Shown piece after piece: positions 13,751 through 22,488 of a stretch of DNA of 64,000 bases. Within the stretch, counting starts at the first letter, position 1. Each line of letters begins with the position of its first letter. The DNA is from Hymenobacter metallicola. Lineage in GTDB: Bacteria; Bacteroidota; Bacteroidia; Cytophagales; Hymenobacteraceae. Below the pieces are notes generated by a model that was given only the letters and a program-made list of their open reading frames with translations, searched no databases and was not told where the DNA came from. Location: positions 372,001-436,000 of the forward strand of contig NZ_SRMB01000001.1 in assembly GCF_004745645.1 (NCBI RefSeq), read 5' to 3'. Made by a program: the position numbers and the translations under genes.

Positions 13751-13799
13751 AAAAAAAGAACGTCCTGCTTGCTCTGGCGGAGGCCAGGGCAAGCAGGAC
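13751..13799 (-). terminator. Intrinsic terminator of the SDR gene
   Basis: GTCCTGCTTGC-t-CTGG pairs with CCAG-g-GCAAGCAGGAC (13762-13799). On the minus strand the hairpin is followed by GTTCTTTTTTT. It lies about 75 bases past the SDR stop. Confidence 0.8.
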
Positions 13800-13874
13800 A
13801 GATACGTAGGCAGCACCCGCCCGCGAGATGCCTCGCGGGGCTCGGACGGACGACTAAGCGGCTGCCCCCACGTT

Positions 13875-14612
13875 TTACCAGGGGCTGATACCGGTTTCCG
13901 GGGCGTTGTCGTCGCTGAAAAACTGGCTGGTCGGACCGTCGGGCCCCAGCGTGGCGGCTTTGACCAGGCGGGCGGCGGCATCCTGCACGCTACCGGGGCC
14001 GCTGTGGTGGTTGAAGTCGGTGGCAGTGTAGCCCGGGTCCACGGCGTTGACCTTGAAGGGCGTGTCGCGCAGCTCGTAGGCCAGCATGATGGTGTAGGCG
14101 TTCAGGGCCGCTTTCGAGGGCTGGTAGGCGGCGCCTTTCACGGCGTAGTATTTCCAGGACGGGTCGTTGTGCAGCGTCAGGGAGCCCAGGCCCGAGGTAA
14201 CGTTGACGATGCGCGGGGCGGGCGACTGGCGCAGCAGGTCGATGAAGGCCTGCGTCACCTCGATGACGCCGAACACGTTCGTCTCGAACACTTCCTTAAT
14301 CACGCTGGTAGAGGTGCTCAGGGGCGGCTGCGTCATGCCGCCCAGGATGCCGGCGTTGTTGATGAGCACGTCCAGCACCGGCGTTTTCTGCCCCAGGGCG
14401 GCGCGGGCGGCGGCAATGGAGGCGCTGTCGGTCACGTTGAGCTGCAGGGGCTCGACCTGCGCGAAGCCTTCGGCCCGGAGCTGGTCGGCGGCCTGCTGGC
14501 CTTTGAGCAGGTCGCGGCTGCCCAGGTACACGGTGTAGCCTTGTTGGAGAAGCTGGCGGGCGGTTTCAAAGCCAATGCTTTTGTTGGCGCCGGTAATGAG
14601 TGCGGTTTTCAT
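13875..14612 (-). CDS. Short-chain dehydrogenase/reductase
   Basis: 245 residues, classical SDR length. The dinucleotide motif is TGANKSIG (residues 7-14), NNAG is at about 88, and the catalytic Tyr-Lys pair is in AAYQPSKAA at about 160-165, with the Ser in NVTSGLG upstream. The YAVKGAAYQPSK stretch is usual in Bacteroidota SDRs similar to carbonyl reductases. It is a cytosolic NAD(P)-dependent oxidoreductase of unknown substrate. The AraC regulator lies directly upstream on the same strand, but the SDR has its own -7 box (14652-14659), so they may be separate units. Confidence 0.9.
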   Translation of the reverse strand: MKTALITGANKSIGFETARQLLQQGYTVYLGSRDLLKGQQAADQLRAEGFAQVEPLQLNVTDSASIAAARAALGQKTPVLDVLINNAGILGGMTQPPLSTSTSVIKEVFETNVFGVIEVTQAFIDLLRQSPAPRIVNVTSGLGSLTLHNDPSWKYYAVKGAAYQPSKAALNAYTIMLAYELRDTPFKVNAVDPGYTATDFNHHSGPGSVQDAAARLVKAATLGPDGPTSQFFSDDNAPETGISPW

Positions 14613-14651
14613 GGTTGGGTGTTGGTCAATTGCTTACTTGCTTGAACACCA

Positions 14652-14659
14652 CAAAACTA
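14652..14659 (-). promoter_or_regulatory. Candidate -7 box (TAGTTTTG) for the SDR gene
   Basis: On the minus strand TAGTTTTG fits TAnnTTTG and lies about 40 bases before the ATG at 14612. Confidence 0.5.
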
Positions 14660-14697
14660 CCGGACCCCCTAGCGCGGCTGGCACCTATTCTGCGGTA

Positions 14698-15588
14698 TTA
14701 CTGGTACATTTCACGGATGGCGGCGCGGTACTCAGCCGGGGTAGCGCCGGTTTCGCGCTTGAAGAAGCGGTTGAAGTAGGAGGCCTCCGCAAACCCGAGG
14801 TCAAAGGCAATTTCCTTGAGCGAGAGGGATGTGTAGAACAGCAGGCGGCGCGCCTCCAGCACCAGGCGCTCGTGAATGTGCTTGCTGGCCGGCCGCCCGC
14901 TCTGGGCTTTGACGACCTCGCTCAAGTGACCGGCCGAAATGTGGAGCAGGGCCGCGTAGGCACTTACTTCGTGCAGCTCGCGGAAGCTTTCCTCAATCCG
15001 GGCCAGGTAGGTTTTGAGCAGCAGCTGGTCGGCCGAGGGCTGACCCCCGGTAAACTGCTCGGTATAGAGCCGGCTCAGGTAGGTGAGCAGCAGCGTGAGG
15101 TAGGCCGTCAGCATGCGGTGCTGCCACTCGCCGGGGCGCTGGTACTCGGCCGTAAGCTTGGCCAGCATTTCTTCCACAAAGGACCAGTCCGCGTCGGACA
15201 GCAACAATTCGTGGCCGTTGTGTGGGTTCTGAATCAGGGGCAGCTCCCGCAGGGCCGCATGCTGCTGCAGGGTCAGAAACTCGTTGGTAAACGTGAGGTA
15301 GGTGCCCCAAAACGGCGTCGGGGCTTCCTTCACCAGAATCTGGTGCGGGGCCGTGAAATAGAGCGTGCGGTTTTTGCGCTCGTAGGATTTCATGTCCACC
15401 CAGTGCCGGCCCTGGTTTTGCTTCACAAACACCAGCAGGTAGTAGGCCTTGCGGTGCGGAATCAGCAAATCTTCCTCGTACACCAGGGCGCCTTCCGATT
15501 GGGTGATGGTGAAGGGTTTGGTTTGGGCGGCTTCGTTTCGCTCGGAAGGGTATATCGGAATCGGGGGCTTACTGGGAAAGGAGTACAT
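14698..15588 (-). CDS. AraC family transcriptional regulator
   Basis: I prefer the ATG at 15588 (296 residues, MYSFPSKPPIPIY) over the in-frame ATG at 15633, because a TATTTTG box-like sequence lies between the two. The N-terminal half (to about 180) is a cupin-like sensor: EGALVYEEDLLIPHRKAYYL. The C-terminal 100 residues hold the two helix-turn-helix motifs: ISAGHLSEVVKAQSG and LSLKEIAFDLGFAEASYFNR, ending FKRETGATPAEYR. It probably controls a neighbour, either the SDR downstream or the alcohol dehydrogenase upstream. The effector is unknown. Confidence 0.9.
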   Translation of the reverse strand: MYSFPSKPPIPIYPSERNEAAQTKPFTITQSEGALVYEEDLLIPHRKAYYLLVFVKQNQGRHWVDMKSYERKNRTLYFTAPHQILVKEAPTPFWGTYLTFTNEFLTLQQHAALRELPLIQNPHNGHELLLSDADWSFVEEMLAKLTAEYQRPGEWQHRMLTAYLTLLLTYLSRLYTEQFTGGQPSADQLLLKTYLARIEESFRELHEVSAYAALLHISAGHLSEVVKAQSGRPASKHIHERLVLEARRLLFYTSLSLKEIAFDLGFAEASYFNRFFKRETGATPAEYRAAIREMYQ

Positions 15589-15689
15589 ATTCTGGAAGGC
15601 TAGCGTGTGGGCAAAATACGAAGGCCGCCCCATCGCCTAACCGCGCCCGGCCCGAATGGTTGGCGCCGGCGCAGCCGGCGTCGGAGACA

Positions 15690-15738
15690 AAAAAGCCGGC
15701 TCCCGCCCGTGCTGAAAAGCAGTGGGGCCGGAGCCGGC
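15690..15738 (-). terminator. Intrinsic terminator of the alcohol dehydrogenase gene
   Basis: GCCGGCTCC (15695-15703) pairs with GGAGCCGGC (15730-15738). On the minus strand the stem is followed by TTTTTTGTC. It lies about 20 bases past the stop at 15759. Confidence 0.75.
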
Positions 15739-15758
15739 TGGGTTTGGCCGCTATGGGT

Positions 15759-16799
15759 TTAGAGGCTGGCTATGTCAATCACGAAGCGGTAGCGCACGTC
15801 GCCTTTCACCATCCGCTCGTAGGCCTGGTTGATGTCCTGGATGTTGATAAGCTCAATGTCGGACACGATGTTGTGCTCGGCGCAGAAGTCCAGCATTTCC
15901 TGGGTTTCGGCGATGCCGCCAATGGTAGAACCCGACACGCTTTTACGGCCCGGAATCAGGGCGAAGGCCGGAATTTCCAGGGGCTTGGGCGGGGCGCCCA
16001 CCAGAATATGGGTACCGTTGGTTTTGAGCAAGGACAGATACAGCGGAATATTGTGGTCGGCCGCCACGGTGTCGAGAATGTAGTCGAAGGAGCCCTGCAC
16101 GGCCTTGAGCTGCTCCTCGTCGGAGGTCACGACGAAGTGGTGGGCGCCCAGGGCTTTGGCGTCGGCTTCCTTGGCGGGCGAGGTGCTGAGCACGGTTACC
16201 TCGGCCCCGAAGGCCACACCGAACTTGACGCCCATGTGGCCCAGGCCGCCCAGGCCCACGACGGCCAGCTTGTGGCCCTTGCCCACGCCCCAGTATTTCA
16301 GGGGCGAGTAGGTCGTGATGCCGGCGCAGAGCAGCGGGGCCACGGCGGCCAGGTCGAGCTTGTCGGACACGCTGACTACGAACTCCTCGCGCACCACAAT
16401 CGTGTTGGAGTAGCCGCCGTACGTGGGTACCCCGTCGCGGCCGAGGTTATTGTAGGTCTGAGTGTTGCCTTCTACGCAGTACTGCTCCAGCCCGTCTTTG
16501 CAGTTGTAGCACACCTGGCAAGAGTCGACCATGCAGCCGACGCCGGCCAGGTCGCCGGCCGCGAATTTCTTTACATGGTCGCCGACTTGGGTGATGCGGC
16601 CCACGATTTCGTGGCCGGGCACCATGGGGAAGATGCCGGGAAACCATTCGTTGCGGATCTGGTGCAAATCGGAGTGGCACACGCCGCAGAACAGGATTTC
16701 AATCTGCACGTCGTGGGCGCCCACGTCGCGGCGCTCAAAAGTCCAGGGGGCGAGGTCGGTTTCGGGGCTTTGGGCCGCGTAGGCTTTGGTTTGGATCAT
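15759..16799 (-). CDS. Zinc-dependent NAD(P) alcohol dehydrogenase (YahK/CAD type)
   Basis: 346 residues, medium-chain dehydrogenase. The catalytic zinc site is CGVCHSD (about 38-44) with GHEIVGRI (about 63). The structural zinc lobe is GVGCMVDSCQVCYNCKDGLE followed by QYC. The Rossmann motif is VVGLGGLGHMG at about 180. STSPAKEADAKALGA after strand 2 suggests NADP preference, as in YahK and cinnamyl alcohol dehydrogenases. It reduces aldehydes broadly in the cytosol. It is a single-gene unit with its own -7 box and terminator. The AraC regulator downstream may act on it. Confidence 0.93.
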   Translation of the reverse strand: MIQTKAYAAQSPETDLAPWTFERRDVGAHDVQIEILFCGVCHSDLHQIRNEWFPGIFPMVPGHEIVGRITQVGDHVKKFAAGDLAGVGCMVDSCQVCYNCKDGLEQYCVEGNTQTYNNLGRDGVPTYGGYSNTIVVREEFVVSVSDKLDLAAVAPLLCAGITTYSPLKYWGVGKGHKLAVVGLGGLGHMGVKFGVAFGAEVTVLSTSPAKEADAKALGAHHFVVTSDEEQLKAVQGSFDYILDTVAADHNIPLYLSLLKTNGTHILVGAPPKPLEIPAFALIPGRKSVSGSTIGGIAETQEMLDFCAEHNIVSDIELINIQDINQAYERMVKGDVRYRFVIDIASL

Positions 16800-16836
16800 G
16801 AGAGGGTTGGTTAAGTAGAATGGGGATTGGGAGCGA

Positions 16837-16844
16837 CAAAAATA
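16837..16844 (-). promoter_or_regulatory. Candidate -7 box (TATTTTTG) for the alcohol dehydrogenase
   Basis: An exact TAnnTTTG match on the minus strand, about 38 bases before the ATG at 16799. Confidence 0.55.
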
Positions 16845-16962
16845 GGGGCCCCGCCGGCGGGGAAGTGGTTAAAAAGGATTCTTCAGGAAGCTTACTAAAC
16901 GCTCATGCTGAGCTCGTCGACCTGTTTTGCTTGGGCTTTACCCTTGCAGGAAAGAATTTCCT

Positions 16963-17664
16963 TTAGCGGTCGAAGCGGTACTTGAGCCAGACCACGTCGT
17001 TATCGAGCTGCTTCACCTGAGTCAGCTTCAGGCGGGTGGCCGGGCCTTTGGTCAGGTAGTCACTGACTTCAAAAGTCGTCGGCGACGCAGGCGTGCCGTC
17101 GGCCAGGGGCAGCAGCAGCAGGCTCAGCTCGTCGATCAGGCCGGCGTTCAGCAACGAGCCGTTCAGGTGGCCGCCGCCTTCCAGCATCAGGGTCTGGATG
17201 GGAAACAGCGTGGCCAGCTGCTCCAGTACCGCGGCAAAGTCAATTTCCCGGGCCCCGGCAAACAGGTAGGAAATCTGCTTTTGCTGGAGGTAGTACAAGT
17301 ACTCGTCGCTCACCTGCTCGGTCAGCACCTCGATGATATGGTCGCCGCCGGTTTCGTTGGTGTCCCAGCCCAGCTTACCGTGGGCATCCACGGCAATGGC
17401 GAAGGAAGTAGCGGCTGGGTTGCCGATAAAGGGCTCCCGGGCAATAGGCTGGGGCGGGGCCTGGGGCTCGGGCTGCACACCGCCCGAGAAGTCGCGCTCC
17501 ATCGTGATGCGCCCGCACATCCAGGCCTGGCTGGTAAAGGTTTCGTGGTACTTCTCGAAGTAGCCGGCAAACGTATTGTAGATTTCTTCGTCCTGCCAGT
17601 TGCTGGACAGAATTTTGCCGTCCACCGACGACATCATGTGGCAAATTACGTGGGGTCTTTTCAT
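16963..17664 (-). CDS. RibD C-terminal / dihydrofolate reductase-like reductase
   Basis: 233 residues. The start PHVICHMMSSVDGKILSSNW is the RibD_C signature (substrate-binding S-x-DGK). The middle has YLLYL-type strand sequence and IQTLMLEGGGHLNGSLLNAG, the family's E-GG-x-LN NADPH-binding motif, then LIDELSLLLLPL. Stand-alone RibD_C proteins are NADPH-dependent reductases of unknown substrate and do not by themselves show a riboflavin role; no other rib gene is near. It is cytosolic and a single gene. Confidence 0.88.
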   Translation of the reverse strand: MKRPHVICHMMSSVDGKILSSNWQDEEIYNTFAGYFEKYHETFTSQAWMCGRITMERDFSGGVQPEPQAPPQPIAREPFIGNPAATSFAIAVDAHGKLGWDTNETGGDHIIEVLTEQVSDEYLYYLQQKQISYLFAGAREIDFAAVLEQLATLFPIQTLMLEGGGHLNGSLLNAGLIDELSLLLLPLADGTPASPTTFEVSDYLTKGPATRLKLTQVKQLDNDVVWLKYRFDR

Positions 17665-18085
17665 AACGAATCTATACGGCCCGGCAGGGCCCGCGTACCG
17701 GGAGCGGGGCAGGGAAGGGGTGTTTCCAAAGGCTAGTAGGCATACGGCCGCACGTTACCCGCTTGCCGGTCAGCACGTTGCGGAAAGAAGATGCCGTGTT
17801 TTTAAACGAAAAGGCGGGCTAGCTACCCTTATCGAGAGTCTATAACCGCCGCGGGGGGCCGAGGTTTCGTTTTAGCTATAGCAGAAGCGGCTCGGTTGGC
17901 CCCGCGCCCGGTAGTAGCCAGCACCGGCCGCCGCCGAATTCAACGAATGCCGCTTGTTACAGCAGCGCCACCTTTCCCTTGGCGCCGCCGTATTGGGGGG
18001 CCGGCCGGTACCGGCGGCTAAACGGGCCGGCGCGGGTTTCCCGGCTTCCGGCTTACCTTCGCCGCCCCAATCACCATCCTGCTCC
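17665..18085. other. Intergenic region, no gene seen
   Basis: Divergent gap of 421 bases. It is GC-rich with runs of CCGGCC. TTACCTTCG at about 18053-18061 is one base off the -7 consensus and could serve the DUF2490 gene. I see no protein-like frame, RNA gene or clear hairpin. Confidence 0.35.
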
Positions 18086-18865
18086 ATGAACAAAGCGTTG
18101 TGCCTTGCCGCAGTCCTTCCTGCCTTAGTTAGCTATCAGGCCGCCCACGCCCAAACGCCGGGCCCCTGGGGCAGCTGGGGTATTGGTACGGTGGTGCTGC
18201 CGGGCAGCGTGGAGAAGAAGTGGGGCGGGTACGCCGAGGTGCAAGCCCGCTCCAACCGGCTGTTCAACCAGTACTTCTACAATGAGCTGAAGGGGGGCGT
18301 CAGCTACAATCTGGATAAAAACTTCACGGTACTGCTGGGCGCGGGGCGCTACCACACCTACGATGAGCCCGGCCCGGTGAACGTGGAAAAGCGCCTGTGG
18401 CAGCAGCTGGTGCTGAGCCAGTTTATGGACCGCCTCAAGCTTGAGCACCGCTACCGCGTGGAGCAGCGCTGGCAGACCTTCCCGACGGACGGCGGCAACG
18501 ACAGCACGGCGTTTCGGCAGCGCCTGCGCTACCGTCTCAACGCCTTCTTGCCCCTGTTTCACCACACCATCACCGACAAGACCCTGTTTCTGTCGGTCTA
18601 CGACGAAATATTTCTCAACCCCAGGGGGCCGGTGTTTGAGCGTAACCGGGTGTACGCTGGCGTAGGCTACCAGTTCGACAAGCACTTGAGCGCGCAGCTG
18701 GGCTGGGTGCGGCAAGCCAATTATACGCAGCCGAGGCTGCAGCAGGGGCAAATAGTGCCCCTGACCACCTCCACCAAGAACAACGTGGTAGTTACCCTTA
18801 TTTACAAGCTGGCCCACCGCAATTCCACGCCCGTGCCCGAGTCCTTGCCTTCCCAGCAGGACTAA
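18086..18865 (+). CDS. DUF2490 family outer-membrane-like protein
   Basis: The ATG at 18086 opens a signal peptide (MNKALCLAAVLPALVSYQAA, then HAQ) and gives 259 residues. The mature part shows repeated amphipathic strands with aromatic ends (WGGYAEVQARSNRLFNQYFY, YRVEQRWQTF, FRQRLRYRLNAF, YDEIFLNP, RVYAGVGYQFDKHLSAQLGW). This matches DUF2490, a Bacteroidota and proteobacterial family thought to form an outer-membrane barrel. Function is unknown. It is a single gene; the sulfurtransferase follows after 109 bases. Confidence 0.85.
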   Translation: MNKALCLAAVLPALVSYQAAHAQTPGPWGSWGIGTVVLPGSVEKKWGGYAEVQARSNRLFNQYFYNELKGGVSYNLDKNFTVLLGAGRYHTYDEPGPVNVEKRLWQQLVLSQFMDRLKLEHRYRVEQRWQTFPTDGGNDSTAFRQRLRYRLNAFLPLFHHTITDKTLFLSVYDEIFLNPRGPVFERNRVYAGVGYQFDKHLSAQLGWVRQANYTQPRLQQGQIVPLTTSTKNNVVVTLIYKLAHRNSTPVPESLPSQQD

Positions 18866-18974
18866 GCCGAGCCGGGCAGTTGGGGCCGGGGCGGGGTACT
18901 GGGCCGAAGCGGCTTATCTTGGGCACGCGCCGGTCCTGACGACGGGCGCGTGCCCATGTTTTAGCACCCCGCAT

Positions 18975-19835
18975 ATGCAGCCAACTCCCTCCCCCAATCA
19001 GCACCTCCTCGATGCCGCCGAGCTGCTGCAGCGCCAACAAACCGAAAGCTTCGTGCTCATCGACGCCCGGTCTGGTCCCGAGGCCCGCCTACGCTACCAG
19101 GCGGGCCACCTGCCCGGGGCTCTCTTCGTGGACCTGGAGCAGGACCTGGCCCGGGTGGTGGCCGATGCGGCCCAGGGCGGCCGCCACCCTTTGCCACCCC
19201 TACCCGACTTTGTCCGGCTTCTGGGCCAGCTGGGAATCGGGCCGGCTAGCACGGTAGTCGTGTATGATGATAAAAGCGGCGCCAACGCGGCGGCCCGGTT
19301 CTGGTGGATGCTGCGCAGCGCCGGGCACACCAGCGTGCAGGTGCTGGATGGGGGCCTGGCCGCCGCCGTGGCCGCGGGCTTCGCGCTAACCGACGCCCCG
19401 GAGCAGCCCGTGCCCGTGGCGCCCTACCCGGCCCTGAACTGGCAGCTGCCCCTGGCCACTGCCGCCGAGGTGCAGCACGCCTCCCAAACCGGTAGCCACC
19501 TCATCCTTGATGTGCGCGAAGCACCCCGGTACCGGGGCGAAACCGAGCCCATTGACCTAGTGGCCGGCCACATTCCCGGGGCTGTTAATGTGCCATTTAC
19601 CGGCAATCTGACCCCGGACGGGCACTACTTGAGCCCCCAACAGCTTCAGCAGAAATATGCGGCGGTGCTGGCCGGGCGGGACGCTCAGGAAGTTATAGTG
19701 CACTGCGGCTCGGGCGTGACGGCCTGCCACACTCTGCTGGCCTTTACCCAGGCCGGCCTCGGCACGCCCCGCCTGTATGTGGGCTCCTGGAGCGAATGGT
19801 CCCGCAACGACTTTCCCCAGGCCACCGGCGCGTAA
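18975..19835 (+). CDS. Two-domain sulfurtransferase (rhodanese/mercaptopyruvate type)
   Basis: 286 residues with two rhodanese domains. The first (about 10-135) is inactive and holds LIDARSGPEARLRYQAGHLP. The second (about 160-280) has LDVREAPRYRGE and the active loop CGSGVTAC. The CGSGVT loop is that of 3-mercaptopyruvate sulfurtransferases such as SseA, not the CRKGVT loop of thiosulfate sulfurtransferases. It moves sulfane sulfur to thiols or cyanide in the cytosol. It is alone between DUF2490 and the convergent MOSC gene. Confidence 0.9.
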   Translation: MQPTPSPNQHLLDAAELLQRQQTESFVLIDARSGPEARLRYQAGHLPGALFVDLEQDLARVVADAAQGGRHPLPPLPDFVRLLGQLGIGPASTVVVYDDKSGANAAARFWWMLRSAGHTSVQVLDGGLAAAVAAGFALTDAPEQPVPVAPYPALNWQLPLATAAEVQHASQTGSHLILDVREAPRYRGETEPIDLVAGHIPGAVNVPFTGNLTPDGHYLSPQQLQQKYAAVLAGRDAQEVIVHCGSGVTACHTLLAFTQAGLGTPRLYVGSWSEWSRNDFPQATGA

Positions 19836-19860
19836 TGGGTCCGGGCAAGCAGTCCGAAAG

Positions 19861-20391
19861 CTACGGAGTTGGCTCGGCTGGCAGCACCTGTACCGCGTCG
19901 CCCACCCGGAGCCGGCCGCCCTGCACGATGCGGGCCGTCAGGCCCCCGTGGCCGCGCATGGCGTTGTAGCCGCCCGGGCCCAGTTCCTCCTCCATACGGG
20001 AGCAGGGGTGGCACTCCCCGGTTATTTCCAGAATCACTTCGTCGCCGAGTCGGACGCGCCGGTTTTTCAGCGCCAGCAGATTCAGGCCGCTGATGACCAG
20101 GTTGCGGCGCAGGCGGCCCGGGTCGATGGGGGAGGACTGGCCCAGAAATCCGGCTACCGAGGCCAGATGCTCGTGCTGCACCAGAGTTATCTGCCGCTTG
20201 CCCCCCGGCTTCACGCGGGCATGGTCGCCCTGCAGGCGGGCATCGGTGAGCACCTCTACTTCGGATAAGCTCACCAACGGTTCGCGCCGCACGGGCCGGA
20301 TGCCGATCCACTCCACGCGGCCCTCCTGGGGCAGGGTATTGAGCAAGCGGGTTACGACGGATTTATCGTCGCCGAAAAAAGGGAAGGCCAT
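19861..20391 (-). CDS. MOSC domain protein
   Basis: 176 residues. The MOSC domain covers most of it: GRVEWIGIRPVRREPL at the start, DHARVKPGGKRQITLVQHEH, and the conserved GECHPCSRME with its Cys and GYNAMRGHGGLTARI. In the family (molybdenum cofactor sulfurase C-terminal) this Cys is linked to sulfur or molybdenum cofactor binding, as in YiiM and mARC. No molybdenum cofactor genes are nearby, so the role is uncertain; cofactor-dependent reduction of N-hydroxylated compounds, as in YiiM, is possible. It converges on the sulfurtransferase with a 25-base gap. Confidence 0.87.
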   Translation of the reverse strand: MAFPFFGDDKSVVTRLLNTLPQEGRVEWIGIRPVRREPLVSLSEVEVLTDARLQGDHARVKPGGKRQITLVQHEHLASVAGFLGQSSPIDPGRLRRNLVISGLNLLALKNRRVRLGDEVILEITGECHPCSRMEEELGPGGYNAMRGHGGLTARIVQGGRLRVGDAVQVLPAEPTP

Positions 20392-20467
20392 GGTCGGGGG
20401 CTAGAGTAAAGGGATAAGTGCTGAAAAGGTAACAGCCCTGGTACGGTTGTGGGGCGGCCCGTGGGCA

Positions 20468-21178
20468 TTAGCCGCCGATTTGCCGGGCCACAAAATACGC
20501 TGCCCCCGCCGCCAACGCGCCGGTGCCCGCCATTTTCAGGGCTCCGGCCACGGGCGGCTGCCCGGTTAGGCGGCTCTTCAGGTAGCCGAAGATGAGCAGG
20601 CACACCAGCGTAATAACGGCCGACCAGAGCAGGCCCTCAGTGGGCGTGGCCGTAACAAAATAAGCACTGAGCGGAATCAGGCCGCCCGCGGCGTAGGAGA
20701 GGCTGATGGTGGCCGCACTCTTGGGTGCCTGCCGCGGGTCGGGCTTCTCCAGGCCCAACTCATACTTCATCATAAACCTGACCCACTGCTCGGGGTCGGC
20801 CGTCAGCTCCTGCACGGCCAGTTCCCGGGTGGCTTCTGAGAGGCCGATTTCGGCCAGCAGGTCGCGCACCTCGGCCCGCTCTACCTCCGGTACTTCCCGT
20901 ACCTCGCGGTACTCGCGGGCCAGCTCGGCCTCGTAGTGCTCTACCTCGGTGCGGCCGGCCAGGTAGCCCCCCAGGCCCATGGCAATGGAGCCGGCCACAA
21001 TTTCGGCCAGGCCCGCCGTAATCACCAGCGCCGCCGACTGCACCGCCCCGCTCAGGCCCGCGGCCAGGGCAAAGGGCACGGTGAGCCCGTCGGAGAGGCC
21101 AATAACAATGTCCTGCAGCATCGCCGAGCTGGTCAGGTGGTCTTCGGGGTGTGGGTGCAGATGCGCGTGGACGGCCAT
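20468..21178 (-). CDS. VIT1/CCC1 family iron or manganese transporter
   Basis: I start at the ATG at 21178 (MAVHAHLHPHPEDH), 236 residues; a longer upstream frame is unlike the family. The His-rich N-terminus precedes span 1-2, with MLQDIVIGLSDGLTVPFALAAG, the family signature. GLAEIVAGSIAMGLGGYLAGRTEVEHY is span 2 into the cytosolic metal-binding domain, which is acidic and helical (about 80-145). Two to three spans follow. It exports or sequesters Fe2+ or Mn2+ across the membrane. The divergent Dps gene suggests shared iron detoxification. Confidence 0.9.
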   Translation of the reverse strand: MAVHAHLHPHPEDHLTSSAMLQDIVIGLSDGLTVPFALAAGLSGAVQSAALVITAGLAEIVAGSIAMGLGGYLAGRTEVEHYEAELAREYREVREVPEVERAEVRDLLAEIGLSEATRELAVQELTADPEQWVRFMMKYELGLEKPDPRQAPKSAATISLSYAAGGLIPLSAYFVTATPTEGLLWSAVITLVCLLIFGYLKSRLTGQPPVAGALKMAGTGALAAGAAYFVARQIGG

Positions 21179-21350
21179 AGAAACTTCTAACCGGAAAGCG
21201 GGACGGAGGTTGCCAAGATAGAACCCGATTGGGACTGTCTGGGCCCAGCGGCAGCCGGTGGGGGCCACAAAACCCGGAACCTAGCGCGTTGACACTCGTA
21301 AAGCCCGGTAGTGGCCGCCCTGGCCATAGTACTTTCTGCTTCTCTACCTA

Positions 21351-22037
21351 ATGGCTACCAAAGACACAACCCTCGCCAAGAAACCCGCTGCCGCCAAGGC
21401 CGCGGCTCCTAAAAAAGTTTCGCCCACTGCCTCCACGGGCGCTACTCCCAATAACGGCCAAGATGGGCCTAGTGTGCAGCCCGTGCTCAACCAGCAGTTC
21501 AACGCCCCGGCCGCCCTTCAGAAGTACGGCACTGTGTCGCAGCGCCTGCCGATTGGCCTGGACGAAAAGACCCGGCAGGAAAGCGTCAACAACCTCAACC
21601 AGATGCTGGCCGACACCATCACCCTGCGCGACCTTTACAAAAAACACCACTGGCAGGTAGTAGGTCCCACTTTCTACCAGCTTCACCTGCTCTACGACAA
21701 GCACTACGAAGAGCAAAGCGTGCTCGTTGATACCATTGCCGAGCGCATCCAGATTCTGGGTGGCGTGGCCGTAGCCATGGCCCACGACGTAGCCGAGCTG
21801 GCCAGCATTCCACGCCCGCCCCGCGACCGGGAAGAGGCCCCAATTCAGGTGTCGCGGCTGCTGGAGGCGCACCAGATTATCCTCAAAAACTGCCACGAGT
21901 TTGCCAAACAAGCCGATGAAAGCGGCGACGATGGCACCAACGACCTGCTGGTAAGCGAAGTGTTGCGCGCCAACGAAATGCAGGTGTGGTTCGTCTCGGA
22001 ACACGTAGTCGACACTCCGCTGGCCCGCGCTGAGTAA
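21351..22037 (+). CDS. dps: Dps family ferroxidase with basic N-terminal tail
   Basis: 228 residues. The first 45 are Ala-, Lys- and Pro-rich (LAKKPAAAKAAAPKK), like the DNA-binding tails of Dps and histones. The ferritin-like domain follows (about 75-225): LNQMLADTITLRDLYKKHHW with the ferroxidase His, FYQLHLLYDKHYEEQ with the Asp and Glu ligands, and DTIAERIQILGG. It oxidises Fe2+ with H2O2, stores iron and shields DNA in stress and stationary phase. A strong terminator follows. Pairing with the VIT transporter supports an iron role. Confidence 0.92.
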   Translation: MATKDTTLAKKPAAAKAAAPKKVSPTASTGATPNNGQDGPSVQPVLNQQFNAPAALQKYGTVSQRLPIGLDEKTRQESVNNLNQMLADTITLRDLYKKHHWQVVGPTFYQLHLLYDKHYEEQSVLVDTIAERIQILGGVAVAMAHDVAELASIPRPPRDREEAPIQVSRLLEAHQIILKNCHEFAKQADESGDDGTNDLLVSEVLRANEMQVWFVSEHVVDTPLARAE

Positions 22038-22057
22038 GCCTCGCTGCCAGACTTGGC

Positions 22058-22094
22058 AAAAAAGCCCGCTTCCTAACCGGTGGCGGGCTTTTTT
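22058..22094 (+). terminator. Intrinsic terminator of dps
   Basis: AAAAAAGCCCGC (22058-22069) pairs with GCGGGCTTTTTT (22083-22094), ending in a U-tract, 20 bases past the dps stop. Confidence 0.9.
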
Positions 22095-22390
22095 GTAGGC
22101 TACTCCAACTGACCAAGCCGAAAACAGGGCGAGCAAAGCAGGAGTTGAGGACACTGGCTAGGCCTGATGCCATGAGCAGGGAACGGTTGCTTAAATTTTT
22201 CCGGCGGGCTTTATCCTTGATTCTTAGCTTGTCAGACTTCGCAGCTCACCTGGGACGGTTCTTTTTTGCAGAAAAAACACCTTTCCGCTTGCACCGCTTG
22301 GGCCAACCGGCTACTTTTGTCCCCACTTCGCCGCCTCAGCGAAGTCAGCAGCCCCGGTTGCTGCTGCGAATACCGCTTTCTTACCCCTCT

Positions 22391-22472
22391 GCGCACGTGG
22401 TGAAACTGGTAGACACGCCATCTTGAGGGGGTGGTGCCTTCGGGTGTGGGAGTTCGAATCTCCCCGCGCGCA
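22391..22472 (+). tRNA. tRNA-Leu (anticodon GAG)
   Basis: The cloverleaf folds by eye. The acceptor is GCGCACG (22391-22397) with CGCGCGC (22465-22471). The D arm starts at GTG, and the anticodon stem is CCATC/GGTGG. The loop TTGAGGG gives anticodon GAG (22425-22427). A long variable arm of the leucine class (TGCCTTCGGGTGT) and a T arm GGGAG-TTCGAAT-CTCCC follow. The fifth acceptor pair is an A-C mismatch. CCA is not encoded; the discriminator base is A. It would read CTC and CTT codons. Confidence 0.93.
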
Positions 22473-22488
22473 CACCGGCTGAAATAGC

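Noticed and set aside
16963..17664. Riboflavin biosynthesis gene
   Set aside because: Only the RibD C-terminal reductase fold is present, without the deaminase domain or other rib genes.
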